Of a stretch of DNA of 64,000 nucleotides, positions 48,501 to 58,543 are shown one piece after another. Location of the stretch: contig CM061223.1 in assembly GCA_030844895.1 (NCBI GenBank), positions 3,534,001-3,598,000 of the forward strand, written 5' to 3'. How positions within the stretch are numbered: the stretch's first letter is position 1; every line of letters begins with the position of its first letter. A program made the translations under genes and the position numbers. Under the pieces are notes generated by a model. That model was not told the origin of the DNA. It searched no databases and saw nothing but the letters and a program-made list of their open reading frames with translations. The stretch comes from Ambrosia x helenae (lineage: Eukaryota; Streptophyta; Magnoliopsida; Asterales; Asteraceae).

Positions 48501-50189
48501 AGACATTATCTGTATGGGACCAAATGTGTGGTGTTCACGGACCACAAAAGTCTCCAACATGTCTTCGATCAAAAGAATCTTAACATGAGGCAGCGACGTT
48601 GGGTTGAATTACTTAACGACTATGATTGCGAAATTCGCTACCATCCTGGCAAGGCGAATGTTGTGGCTGACGCACTTAGTCGTAAAGAGCGTATCAAACT
48701 CCAATGTGCTAGAGTTCGTACTGATCTTCAAGATCGCATTCTCCAGGCTCAACACACCTCAGTCACTCAAGGTAACATGTACGATGAAATGTCTTGTGGT
48801 GCTGAGACTCAACTTGAAACCAAACCCGATGGTCTCCTTTATTTCCTTAACCGACTGTGGATTCCCGACCGTGATGATCTTCGTACTTTTCTCATGAACG
48901 AGGCTCATAAGTCTCGTTATTCTATTCATCCTGGAGCTGACAAGATGTACCAAGATCTTCGTTATTCTTATTGGTGGCCTGGTATGAAGAAAGACATTGC
49001 TCTTTTCGTTGCAAAATGCCTCACTTGTTCCAAGGTTAAGGCTGAACATCAACGACCATCTGGTATGCTTGAACAACCAGAGATTCCTGTCTGGAAATGG
49101 GAGAGCATAGCTATGGATTTCATCACCAAACTCCCTCGCACACCCAAAGGTTTTGACAGTATTTGGGTAATCGTCGATCGTTTGACCAAGTCAGCTCACT
49201 TTCTACCTATTCGTGAGAAGTATTCTGTGGAAAGGTTGGCAAAGATGTACGTAAGTGAAATCGTATGTCGTCACGGTATACCTTTGGATATTATTTCTGA
49301 TCGCGATGGTCGTTTCACCTCTCACTTTTGGGGATCTCTACAAGATGCTTTGGGTACTAAGTTGAACCTGAGCACTGCTTATCACCCTCAGACGGATGGT
49401 CAGACTGAACGAACCATCCAGACACTTGAGGACATGCTCAGGGCATGTGTCATCGATTTTGGTGGCGCATGGGATTCTCATCTTCCTTTGGTTGAGTTTT
49501 CATACAACAACAGTTATCACGCCAGCATTAACATGGCTCCTTTTGAGGCACTCTATGGTCGGAAATGTCGTTCACCTGTCTGTTGGACCGAGGTTGGTGA
49601 AGCTCGTATTACTGGACCCGAACTAATCCAGGAAACCACAGACAAAATCCAGCTTATTCAGGATAATCTCCTCAAGGCTCGAAGTCGCCAAAAGAGTTAT
49701 GCTGATAAACGTCGTAAACCCTTGGAATTTCAAGTTGGGGACCTTGTGCTACTTAAGGTATCCCCTTGGAAAGGAGTAATTCGTTTCGGTAGAAAAGGAA
49801 AACTAGCTCCTCGTTACGTAGGCCCCTTCAAAATTCTTGACAGAGTTGGAAAAGTGGCTTACAAGCTTGATCTTCCACCTGAGCTAAGCAATGTTCATCC
49901 GACCTTCCATGTTTCGAATCTCAAGAAATGCTTAGCAGATGAGAACCTTCATGTTCCTCTTGAGGATGTGCAAATCGATGAAAGCATGCACATTATCGAG
50001 AAACCCGTCGAGATTGTTGACACTGGAGTCAAGAAACTCAAGCGCATTCGTATTCCGATCGTTAAGGTTCGTTGGGAATCTAAACGAGGCCCAGAGTTCA
50101 CTTGGGAACGTAAAGACCAGATGAAGTCGAAGTATCCGCATCTTTTTCCACCAGACTCTCCAACTCCAACTTCGGGACGAAGTTCCTAA
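45531..50189 (+). CDS. Ty3 gag-pol polyprotein with chromodomain-like tail
   Basis: One open frame of 1552 codons; the likelier start is the internal MPPRRS at 45549, the first six residues being leader read-through. Order: retrotransposon gag region (~95-240), CCHC knuckle CYECGNPNHYINNC (384-397), an NQ-repeat basic spacer, aspartic protease DSGA (D459), reverse transcriptase with CIDYRELNK and FIDD (793-796), RNase H with its first aspartate at 942 (YCDASNQ), HHCC zinc region of integrase (~1125-1165), then the DDE core: D1196 (MDF), D1257 (SDRDG), E1293 (QTERT), the last two 35 residues apart. The C-terminus (IPIVKVRWES, EFTWERKDQM, YPHLF) is chromodomain-like, thought to steer integration to marked chromatin. 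Every catalytic residue I can check is present. Gag and pol are fused in one frame. Most likely competent for copying and integration. Confidence 0.96.
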   Translation: MCLLQIMPPRRSTRNSTGENHDEGSDNHGHEQGPGHNTNGVDAQLAAIISQQMAQQIATLVPNLLAQVIQMNGNGNGHNNGNGNGNGNGPQACTLKHFNSCNPPKFSGEEGATGLLQWFEGIENTFINSECPNNFKVRYAMSVLHKRALTWWNEEKRTRGAEVALAMTWDQVKEIMKEEFCPRNEVKKLEDEFHTLAQDSGENLAYNTRFHELSLLLPHKVTPLPVAIEKYIGGLPMQIQDTVWGRNPATLEEAKRLAATLTDNHVKNGTLVRKGAKKTVAKDTPQPAIEVKPETSSNKKRKARNYMVAATPPAAQNPAKKPYTGPHPLCNTCKYHHPTQVPCRFCTKCQRYGHLVNVCRSPAAQDNNNPAPNQQNNRPTRGQCYECGNPNHYINNCPNRNRNQNQNQNQNQNQNQNRNQNQGARGRAYNLNANQARDNNEVVNGTFLINNHYASILFDSGADKSFVSLKFEPLLNLPHTNLEDPFVVEVANGKSISIGSIIRNCLLNLDDHTFPIDLIPMHLGSFDVIVGMDWLSTHRAEILCFEKVIRIPLESGEILKIYGEKPCGELKLMSCTTAQKYLRKGYTAFLANVIEKKDKGKSIQDIPIIRDYPEVFPEDLPGLPPARQVEFRIDLVPGANPIAKAPYRLAPSEMQELASQLQELSDKGFIRPSSSPWGAPVLFVKKKDGSLRMCIDYRELNKLTIKNRYPLPRIDDLFDQLQGATHFSKIDLRSGYHQLRVHDEDIPKTAFRTRYGHYEFMVMPFGLTNAPAVFMDLMNRVCRPYLDKFVIVFIDDILIYSKSKSDHEQHLHSILSLLKKEQLYAKFSKCEFWLKEVQFLGHVIDMNGIHVDPAKIEAVKNWSVPTTPTEVRSFLGLAGYYRRFIANFSKIVVPLTTLTHKGKPYEWGPKQEEAFETLKLKLCEAPVLSLPDGNDDFVVYCDASNQGLGCVLMQRGKVIAYASRQLKTHEKNYTTHDLELGAVVFALKIWRHYLYGTKCVVFTDHKSLQHVFDQKNLNMRQRRWVELLNDYDCEIRYHPGKANVVADALSRKERIKLQCARVRTDLQDRILQAQHTSVTQGNMYDEMSCGAETQLETKPDGLLYFLNRLWIPDRDDLRTFLMNEAHKSRYSIHPGADKMYQDLRYSYWWPGMKKDIALFVAKCLTCSKVKAEHQRPSGMLEQPEIPVWKWESIAMDFITKLPRTPKGFDSIWVIVDRLTKSAHFLPIREKYSVERLAKMYVSEIVCRHGIPLDIISDRDGRFTSHFWGSLQDALGTKLNLSTAYHPQTDGQTERTIQTLEDMLRACVIDFGGAWDSHLPLVEFSYNNSYHASINMAPFEALYGRKCRSPVCWTEVGEARITGPELIQETTDKIQLIQDNLLKARSRQKSYADKRRKPLEFQVGDLVLLKVSPWKGVIRFGRKGKLAPRYVGPFKILDRVGKVAYKLDLPPELSNVHPTFHVSNLKKCLADENLHVPLEDVQIDESMHIIEKPVEIVDTGVKKLKRIRIPIVKVRWESKRGPEFTWERKDQMKSKYPHLFPPDSPTPTSGRSS

Positions 50190-50202
50190 AAGTAGGGGAG
50201 AC
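50188..50202 (+). other. Polypurine tract
   Basis: AAAAGTAGGGGAGAC just before the 3' LTR at 50203; primes plus-strand DNA synthesis. Confidence 0.85.
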
Positions 50203-52692
50203 TGTAACATTACGCAATTAATACTTGTACGTTACGCATGACATTAATAAAACGTCAAGTTTTCATTTAATATTCGCATTTATTATTTTTGTCGCGATTA
50301 AGGAACCCTAATATGATATATATATTATAATATATGTGTTGGAATGTATTATAATCAAAAATAATAAAAATCTGCTCTGGCCGGGGTTCGAACCCGCGCC
50401 AGAGCCACACTTGAATACATACATAACCAACTGGGCTGGGCCATCTCTTTGTTTTAAACCCGGACACATATTTTATATATACACACATTTAAAACCTCAC
50501 AGTTGACAAGGAAAGTCAACTGTGAGTTGCCTTGTTGATCAATCCGTTCAATTAACGAGTGATTGAGCTATCTTAGGTAAATTCGTGCAATAACCGGCCC
50601 AATCCAACGCATTTACACGTCAATAACACGGCAATCGTTGACCCATTTGATTATTAAACGCGTACGTATTCAATTGGAAGTCAAACATTCTAATTAACCC
50701 TAACCCTAATCCTCTAGTATATATAGATGGTCTGCGAGTCTTGGCAAATCGCTCACAACTCTCTCTCAATCTCTATTTCACTCTAATTCACTCTGATATT
50801 GATTATTTTGCTCGTGGTTGACTTTCTCTTTGACCCGACTATCAACATCAATACCACACTGTGAGTATGTTTTCTTTTGTGGGTTTAGTTCATCGGCATT
50901 CCAGAAACAATAGCCCTAACATTAATCGGGCTATTGTTGTCTTAATCATCTGATTGTAAATCTAGGGTTCATCGCGTTATTAATTGGGGATAAAACTAGA
51001 TTTCGCTATTGTATTTATTTAATTTGAAACCAGAATCATCACAACCACCGGCCTAGGCCAAGTGGTTGTGACCCTGGTTCTTCACTGAGGTCACCCGGGT
51101 TCGAGTCCCGGCTCTGACCGGGTTTTTGTTCTTTTCTTTCTTTTCTTTTTTTTCAAACAAAACAATTACATTATATATATATATTAATCCTTTTAATCAT
51201 TTAAATTCTTTTTAAAATACCAAAACTATTTTATAAATTCTAAAAAAATTATATTTGTTTAATCTGTAATAAAAGTTTTATTTGTAATTTTTATTTTTCA
51301 GAAATTCATTTATTTAATAATTATAATAATTAAATCATTTTTATACTATTATATTTATAAAAATCCATTATTATATCAAAACAGTTTTATTAAATTCCCC
51401 AAAAATTATCCTAACTTTTTATAAAGTTAAACTTTACTGAAATAATTTTTAATTCAGTAAAATCATTTATTTTATATTTTTAATCAATTTTTGTTAGATT
51501 TAATCATATTTAATTCATAATAAATCCAATTTTCATCATTTTTGCACCAAAATTTTATACAAATTATTTTTAATCATTTAGAACAGAAATATGATTTTTA
51601 AAATAAGATTTCTTTAATTTTAGTATTTTTGAATATTAAAGTTAGTAATTGGCTATTTATAAATAAATAGATTTAAAAATCTATTTTAAATGAAATAATT
51701 TTATAAAAATTATTTTATTGCTTCAAACACTTTAATGTGCTCACTCAAAATTCAAATTTTATAAAAAGACTATCTTTCATTAATTATCCAATTTTCCTTT
51801 ATTAATTAAGCATATTAATTTAAATTTCAACAATTGGTTATCCCCAAATCGAAACCCTAGGATACACATATTAGTTATATAGACTTAGACTTATTATATA
51901 TTACCTCATTATAGGGTAATATTTGGAATCACTTTGGGCAACACAATTATTTCACATTTTCAACAAGTTAACATTTGCTAAGGTGAGTTTACATAGCCCC
52001 TTTTATTTATCACCATTTTTGGGGTGAAACATGTTATAACATTTTCATTGCAATTCAATCATCAATGTGTCTATGTGTTTTCTATGTTGCATTATGTCTT
52101 GAGCATGATTAGAGTAAGCACCATTCTAGCATAATCATTAACATTGATCAGCCGACGGTATACATTGATAGATCTATTGGACTGACAATCCCACCCGGAT
52201 ACGTGCCTCCTACAAAGGTTACGTGGGTGTTTGTTATCGCATAACATATTCATTGGGACCATAAGTGTATGGTATGTATCATTTTATAACAGTCAGCAGG
52301 GTTGATTATGCACTCGATTTATTTCTAATATGTTCTCACATATGGGCTAGATTAACATGACACATGAATTGCATAACATTTTATTCATTTTATCATCAAA
52401 AACCTATGTAATTCTCACCAACTTATGTTGACCCAAAATACTTTCAAAATTAACATGTTTCAGGTAACAATGAAGCTGAGGCTTGAGTTAGCATGAGGAT
52501 TTTACTTGAAGTTATTTGAAGTTTTTGAAGTTGTTATTTGAGTTTATGTATTTGAATTCTTAGACATTATTTCACATTTTGAATATTTATGTTTGAATAA
52601 ATTATTTAAAATTTATGTTATACCATGTGCTACTGAAAACAATCATCAATACGTGGCACCCCGATGTTTCCGCCATCGGTTGGGGTGTTACA
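50203..52692 (+). repeat. 3' LTR of the young Ty3 element
   Basis: Same length as the 5' LTR. One substitution noticed (A at 50905). Carries the same two tRNA-like modules. Confidence 0.96.
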
Positions 52693-53050
52693 ACAAATGT
52701 GGTGTACAAAAAGATTTTCTTAAATCTATGACTTAATTTTGTAATTCGTTTCCTTCTTCGGCATAGTAATCAAATTTTTTTAATACTTAATTACTTCTGC
52801 CAAATCATCTCTTCAAATCTAATCTATGATAATATATTCCTCATTCATATATTTCATAATACATTTATAATTTGTTAATTTGTTTTATACTTATACATCT
52901 AAATAATAACCTCACCAATATGTTTACCTATGTATGCATTCTAATGTTCCCATCATATATTCCGCTTCGTATTCTTTGAGACACATTCCACATTTCTGAC
53001 ACTAGATATTATTAGATTTCAACCCCGGGACTCTCCCGTATCTTTTAGAT

Positions 53051-53132
53051 TTCATATCAGGTGGAAACATTGGTATCAAAACTCTTATTCCTAGAATAAA
53101 TATGATACCATCTGATATCAAGATTCCAGTAA
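53051..53132 (+). pseudogene. Helitron helicase, upstream piece
   Basis: ISGGNIGIKTLIPRINMIPS, then DIKIPV up to the solo LTR. This is the segment that precedes the QRRQFPI motif in PIF1-like helicases of plant Helitrons. Frame continues at 55697 once the solo LTR and one AGTAA are ignored. The left side is lost at the hairpin near 53020. Confidence 0.75.
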
Positions 53133-55691
53133 TGTGACATCCGCCACCTTCGACTTTCAATTAATTTACAAAAATAGTCCCCCAAATATTTTCAATTTTA
53201 GTCCTCAAACTTTTCTTGTAATTGTTGTCATTTTCAAATTTAACAAGTGTGCGAAACTCAAGTTATATTATTCGCATGTATTTTGGATCTCGATCTCGAT
53301 TTAATCTAACACGTAAGTTGCGACGTTATTCGGAAAAAAATATATATATATCATAAAAAAAAAGATTCAAGTTTATAAAAGTTTTAAGTTTGAATAGTTA
53401 ACTTAGTTAGTTTTATTAAAGGAAAACTAACTAGAAAACCTTGAAACTAACTAATGTAATTATGAGGGGCCAAAAGTGTCAAAATCCGAAAGTTGAAAAA
53501 AAAAAACTTTTCCTCTTGCTGCTGCTGTCGTGAATGTCCGACCAGGGAAAAAAAATCCGGCCGCCGGAATATTCTTCCGGCAAGGCCTCAAACTCGATTA
53601 CTAGTGTCCGTTTCAAGGCGTTTATCATTCCAAAAGGTTTTCTCCATCATTAACTGATTATTTGACTAATAATTACGCGTTAAACGACGTTTTAAGTAGC
53701 CTTTAATGACCACTAAAGCAAGAAACCGATCGGAATATTGAAGCTTAATAAACGCGCGTTTCAACTCGTCTTCTATATAAATTAGACACCTCACTTTGCA
53801 TCTGCACTCATTCCCATCCTAAACGACCTGAAAACCATCAAAACTTTCGTCTAAAAGCTGCTCGATTTTGGTTCTTATTATCGGGTTTTATATCCCTCTT
53901 TCGGCCCTCAAAAACATCTTGTAAGTCCGTTTGTTTGTGCCATTTTGATAATTTTTCGTTGTTCTATAATAACCCTAAGATCTCAGGTTGTTAAATCAAG
54001 GGTTCGGGTTGATTGATTTTGAAGCTAGGGTTAGGGTTCTTGATTAGATGAATTGGGGAAGATGACACTTTTTGTTAATATTATAAATACAAATCAGGTT
54101 CAAGTATATCAACAAAAGGCATTGATGGCCTAGTGGTTGGTGTGTATGTTGGGTTGGGTAAGAAACCGGGTTCAAGTCTTTCAGGGCCGGTTTTGGCCAA
54201 TTTTTTTTGTTTCCACTTTTATTGTTAGATTATTTATTGAATTACCTATATATTTGTATATAAAAATCTTATATTAATCATAGAAATTCCATTTTTGCTT
54301 CAAAAATTATGAAAATTTAGACATAACGTCTTGACATCTAAAATAAGATTTCCACACTCTTATTTTCCGGAAAATGTCTCAATTTTATATTTTTATTGAA
54401 TTTAATCGTTTTAATCATAATTAAATGATTAAAAATTCATTTTAAGAAATTTTAACCTCAAATTTTCTGGAGATTTATTTCCATGAATAATAAACGGTAA
54501 TAAAATATAATTTCTTATAAAATGATTATTTTTGTTATTTTTACAAATTTTAATCATTAAAACATCATTTAAATTCATTAAAAATGTTTTAAATGCAAAA
54601 AGAAATTATGGAAATATTATTTTAGTATTCTACATCATAAAATAATTATTTCTCATAATAATATCATTTTGGGATCATACCTTGTATTATTCATGCTATT
54701 TATATTTAAATTAGATTTAATAATAAATTGTTTAATTAAATATAAATTATTAACTCTATTTCAAGGCTATTTTTCTATAAAATGGAATTTATATCTATAT
54801 GTGAAACACATAAGAGTTTTAGTCATTTACTAAATTCATCGTAAATATATTTATTTCAAAAACGGTCGTTCAAATTATTACTAACAATTTCATCTTCCCT
54901 AATACGAGTCTAACAAACCCTAATGCCTTAGATGTTTCGTCGTCTTAGATTCTTTTTAGACATTGTCCTCATTTAGTGTTGTATATATAGGTTGAGTTCC
55001 TCGGAATTCTTAAGCCTTTACGACGAACTTTCTCGGAATTTATATTTAGCGAAACTGTGAGTATATCTTTCCCCTTTTTACTGTTTTACTCTTTTGGGGT
55101 GACTCATGTACTATTATTATTAAACTTATGTATACTCTTTACAACGCAATGTGCTCTTTGATATATATTGTGTGAATTGTATGAACGATTTGTCAAAGTC
55201 ATTAACCTTTGGGCCGCACCTAACAATGAGTAGTACTACGAATTATATCCCTTGGTTACTTACGTGAACGAGTTAAGTCCTTGGTCATTGTTATGGTTTT
55301 TTCTTGAACGATGGGTGAACGATTATTGAACGATGGGAGGCTTGATTTTGACCCTTTTACATATTACAAACATCAAGGCACATAAATTGCAAATTACTGT
55401 TTGAACGAAAATGGATATACTCACCAATGCATTATATGTGTTGACAAATTATTTTGTACATGTTTCAGGTGTTTGATCTTGCATGCTTTTCACGCTTAGG
55501 CTGGACCTAGTGCTTAAATAAAAGTTGAACGTTTATTATTTATGTTTGAGATTTATATTAAGACTCTTTGTATTTCGTTTTGAACAATGGAAGTTATTTA
55601 CTATTAAGTATTTACAATTTAGTCCATGTGCTATTGAACAATCGTCACTACGTGACACCTCGATGTTTCCGCCATCGGTTGGGGTGTTACA
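53133..55691 (+). repeat. Solo LTR of a second Ty3 family
   Basis: 2559 bp, starts TGTGACATCCGCC and ends GCCATCGGTTGGGGTGTTACA-like, sharing its last ~45 bp with the Ty3 LTR above. Perfect 5 bp AGTAA at 53128-53132 and 55692-55696. No internal region: product of LTR-LTR recombination. Contains its own tRNA-like module at 54126-54179. Confidence 0.9.
54126..54179 (+). other. tRNA-like module in the solo LTR
   Basis: TGGCCTAGTGGTTGG (near-perfect A box) and GGTTCAAGTCT (B box, 54169-54179). It lies about 1 kb into the LTR, a position similar to that in the other Ty3 family despite little surrounding similarity. Confidence 0.6.
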
Positions 55692-55696
55692 AGTAA

Positions 55697-55944
55697 AGTT
55701 TCAAAGGCGTCAATTTCCAATAAGCGTATGTTTCGCAATGACCGTCAATAAAAGCCAAGGACAGTCTTTATCTAAGGTTGGATTATATTTAAGAGAACCT
55801 GTTTTCTCACATGGCCAACTTTATGTCGCATTGTCAAGAGTTAAAAGCAGGACAGGAGTGAAATTACTTATACTTGATGGTGATGGGAATGTGAAAACTA
55901 AAACCAGAAATGTGGTTTATAAAGAAATATTTAGTGATATTTGA
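55697..55944 (+). pseudogene. Helitron helicase, C-terminal piece
   Basis: KFQRRQFPISVCFAMTVNKS then QGQSLSKVGLYL, GQLYVALSRVKSRTGVK, VVYKEIF, stop at 55944. NKSQGQ and the ALSR motif are helicase motifs V and VI of PIF1-like Helitron RepHel proteins. The Rep endonuclease and the earlier helicase motifs are absent. A GTGTGTACAC hairpin at about 56043 followed by AAAAATATAG may be the parent Helitron's 3' end. Confidence 0.85.
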
Positions 55945-56221
55945 ATAAAATTTGTATTCGTTGTTTTATACTTTAATACAATATTTCTACTGTATTTTTC
56001 TTATACGTTATAATTCTCCAAATAGATGTACGTTGGTGAACCGTGTGTACACGCGAGCAAAAATATAGTATGTTATATAAAAAAGAATCATGTGTTTTCT
56101 TTTATTAATGATTTCAGTTACAACTATGATTATTAATATAATTACTAAAATTTAATTTAATAAACTTATATCATGGTTTTGCAAATCAATTATTATAATT
56201 AAATTTGAGTTTAATGTATTA

Positions 56222-56402
56222 AATAATAAAATGAGAGAATTCATGAGGGAGTGCCATGTGTCCCTCATGTTTAAATAATAAAATGAGAGAATTCATGAGG
56301 GAGAGCCATGTGTTCCTCATGTGTTTTCTTTTATTATATAGTGTAGAAGTGTAGATGTAGATGTAGATAGTGTAGATGTAGATGTAGATGTAGATGTAGA
56401 TT
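56222..56402. repeat. Short direct repeats and GTAGAT microsatellite
   Basis: Two ~47 bp direct copies containing GAGAGAATTCATGAGGGAG (about 56224 and 56277), then an imperfect GTAGAT array at 56342-56402. Confidence 0.7.
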
Positions 56403-56665
56403 AGTTACCGGTTTATTCGGTTATTCGAATAAACCGAATAAACCAAATTAAAAAAAATGTAGAATAAAAAACCAAACCAAACACCGAATCAGCAATTCGG
56501 TTTCGATCAAAACCAAACCAAACACCAAATTCATTGTTTGGATCGATTCTTCGGTTACGGTTGCGGTTCGGTTTACGATTTTTATTTGGTTTTCGGTTTT
56601 CCTAAACACCCCTAAAAGGAGTTTCCATTGATAAGGCTTTGGTTATCTACACATGGGTAGGGTTT

Positions 56666-58140
56666 TATCTAAACATCCCCTCCCACCTCTCAGGTCTGTG
56701 GAGGCCTTCATGGACCATGGAAAGGAAAAAGCAGAAAACCATGGGTCGTGGAGGCCTCCATGGGCCATGCAAAGGTATCCTATGGGCCGTGGAGACCTCC
56801 ATGGGCGATGGAGACCCCCCTGCAATAATTGGTAGTGGGTGGGATGAGTGGAGGTTGTGAAAAAAGAGATGTGTGGGTATCCTATGGGGCGAGGAGACCT
56901 CCATGGCTCATCGAAGTTTTTTTAATTTATTTAAAATAAAACAAAGCTTCTCGTGAAAGCTTAATATCCCCGGGTCGTGAAGTCATAATCGCCCGTGGTT
57001 GGACCCTCCTTCACGGACCATGGAGGTCTCCACGGCCCATAGGATGCCTTTATATGGCCCATGGGGGTCTCCAAGATCCCATGGAATTCATTTTTTTTAT
57101 ATTTTGTAAGTGTGTTTTACATATTTTAAGTATGATATTTGTGTTTTTATAAATAATTGTTTTTATTTCTTATTATAAATGTAAATTAGCGTATACAACA
57201 ATTTTTTTCCACTTAATAATTCGGTATACATGATAAAACAGTTACATACAATAAGCTATAACAAGTCAATATATGTTCTCAGGTAATGTATGCCTGAGAT
57301 TGGTCATTCCTTGTAATACATGAACATTGTATTTTTATCTCTTGCAAGCTTTAGGCAAAAAGGCATAAAGAGTTATTTGGAATGTTCCTGATCAGTACAG
57401 AAGCAAAAGTAGAATGTTTCTAAACATTGATGCAAACAATGACACTAACTCGAAATAGAAGTGTTTGCTCTCATGTTTAATAATACTACTAATAATAATG
57501 GAGACCAACATTTCCATGGGCCATGGGGCTCCTCATGACCCCATGGGATTCATTTTTTAAGAATGTTTTATGTATTTTAAGCATGGTATTTGTGTTTTTT
57601 ATAAAAATAAATAAATCATTTTTTATTATAAATATAAATTAGCGTATACAACAATTTTTTCCACTTAATAATTCGGTACGTATACAAGATAAAACAGTAA
57701 CATACGATAAGCTATAACAAGTCAATATAGTCTTTTCTTCTATGCGCCTTTTGTAGACGATCTTCATACAACGTCTCCCACTCCATTGCATGTTCATCTC
57801 GCCATTGACGCCATGTTCCATTCAGTACTGGTATTTGAAAGACTTCAATGGACCATCGAACTGTTAAAAATTGGCTCCCATCAGTCTCTGTTAACCTCTA
57901 TCTCTTTTAAAAATTGGTAGTGAGTGGGGGTTATGAAAAAGAGGTATTGGTGTTTAAGATATGTTAGAGAGGTGAAAATGAATGTATATGGGTGTTTGGG
58001 ATCAGTTGGAGATGTGAAAAAGGATATTATTCGAAATTTTATTATGTTAAAAAAATGTTGATGCAAACAATGACATCAACTTGTCAGTTTGATTTTTATC
58101 CAACTCGAAATAGAAGTGTTTGCTCTCATTAATAATAATA

Positions 58141-58200
<60 letters not shown>

Positions 58201-58414
58201 TGATCTCATCTGCCACATTTCGATGGGTCGTGGGATCAGCTTTTTCAGTCTGAACCCTCTGCTTTTGCAGGGGTTCAGACATGATCTTCCAACTTTTCCA
58301 CAATCCATGGAGGCCTCCATGACCCATGGTTTTCTGTTTTTTCCTTTCCATAACCCATGGAAGCCTCCACAGCTTGGAGGGTTGTCTAGAGTTTTGAAGG
58401 GGGATATCTAGATA
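56666..58414. mobile_element. Foldback-like element rich in GGAGGCCTCC repeats
   Basis: 56680-56790 and 58290-58385 are inverted copies (ACCATGGAAAGGAAAAAGCA against its inverse). Outermost ends are TATCTAAACATCCCC and its inverse TATCTAGATATCCCC. GTGGAGGCCTCCATGG-type palindromes recur at 56690-57070, 57510-57550 and 58300-58380. Internally 57030-57270 and 57525-57727 are diverged direct duplicates. A TAA microsatellite lies at 58125-58200. No target duplication was established. Confidence 0.5.
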
Positions 58415-58543
58415 ATATGATTCAATGGTGGGAAAGAGAATACAGAATAGGTTGGTTGGTGGTAGGGTTGGCGACTCCCCATGTTGGTGAATGGTTATAA
58501 TTGGCGTTCTTTATTTATTTATTTATTTATTTATTTTAAATAA

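Larger units (their letters stand above)
42517..52692 (+). mobile_element. Complete, very young Ty3 chromovirus (Tekay-like)
   Basis: 10,176 bp with 5 bp duplication ACAAA (42512-42516, 52693-52697). Both LTRs are exactly 2490 bp (42517-45006, 50203-52692). By eye I found one difference, C at 43219 versus A at 50905. Primer-binding site, polypurine tract and an unbroken polyprotein are all present. The C-terminal chromodomain-like tail places it among chromoviruses; the Tekay assignment is from motif style and should be tested by RT phylogeny. Confidence 0.96.
39237..53047 (+). mobile_element. Gene-capturing Helitron, interrupted by a Ty3 element
   Basis: Begins TCTATACAACTAATATATG with the ACATGGCATTC block typical of the Helitrons in this window. 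The proposed 3' end is at 53020-53047: CAACCCCGGGACTCTCCCG hairpin, then ATCTTTTAG. The Ty3 element at 42517-52692 splits it; without it the Helitron is about 3.6 kb. Cargo between 39960 and 42290 comprises several exon-like pieces with introns. The right end abuts a Helitron helicase gene fragment. Confidence 0.55.
37033..56614. mobile_element. hAT-type element expanded to 19.6 kb by nested insertions
   Basis: Left end TAGGGGTGTTCA and right end (inverse) TAGGGGTGTTTA sit between perfect 8 bp copies of AAAGGAGT (37025-37032, 56615-56622), the hAT target duplication. Both subterminal regions are dense in GGTTCGGTTT/AACCGAA-type repeats. Removing the Ty3 element and solo LTR leaves about 6.8 kb, part of which is Helitron. 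A transposase remnant lies near the left end. Confidence 0.75.
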
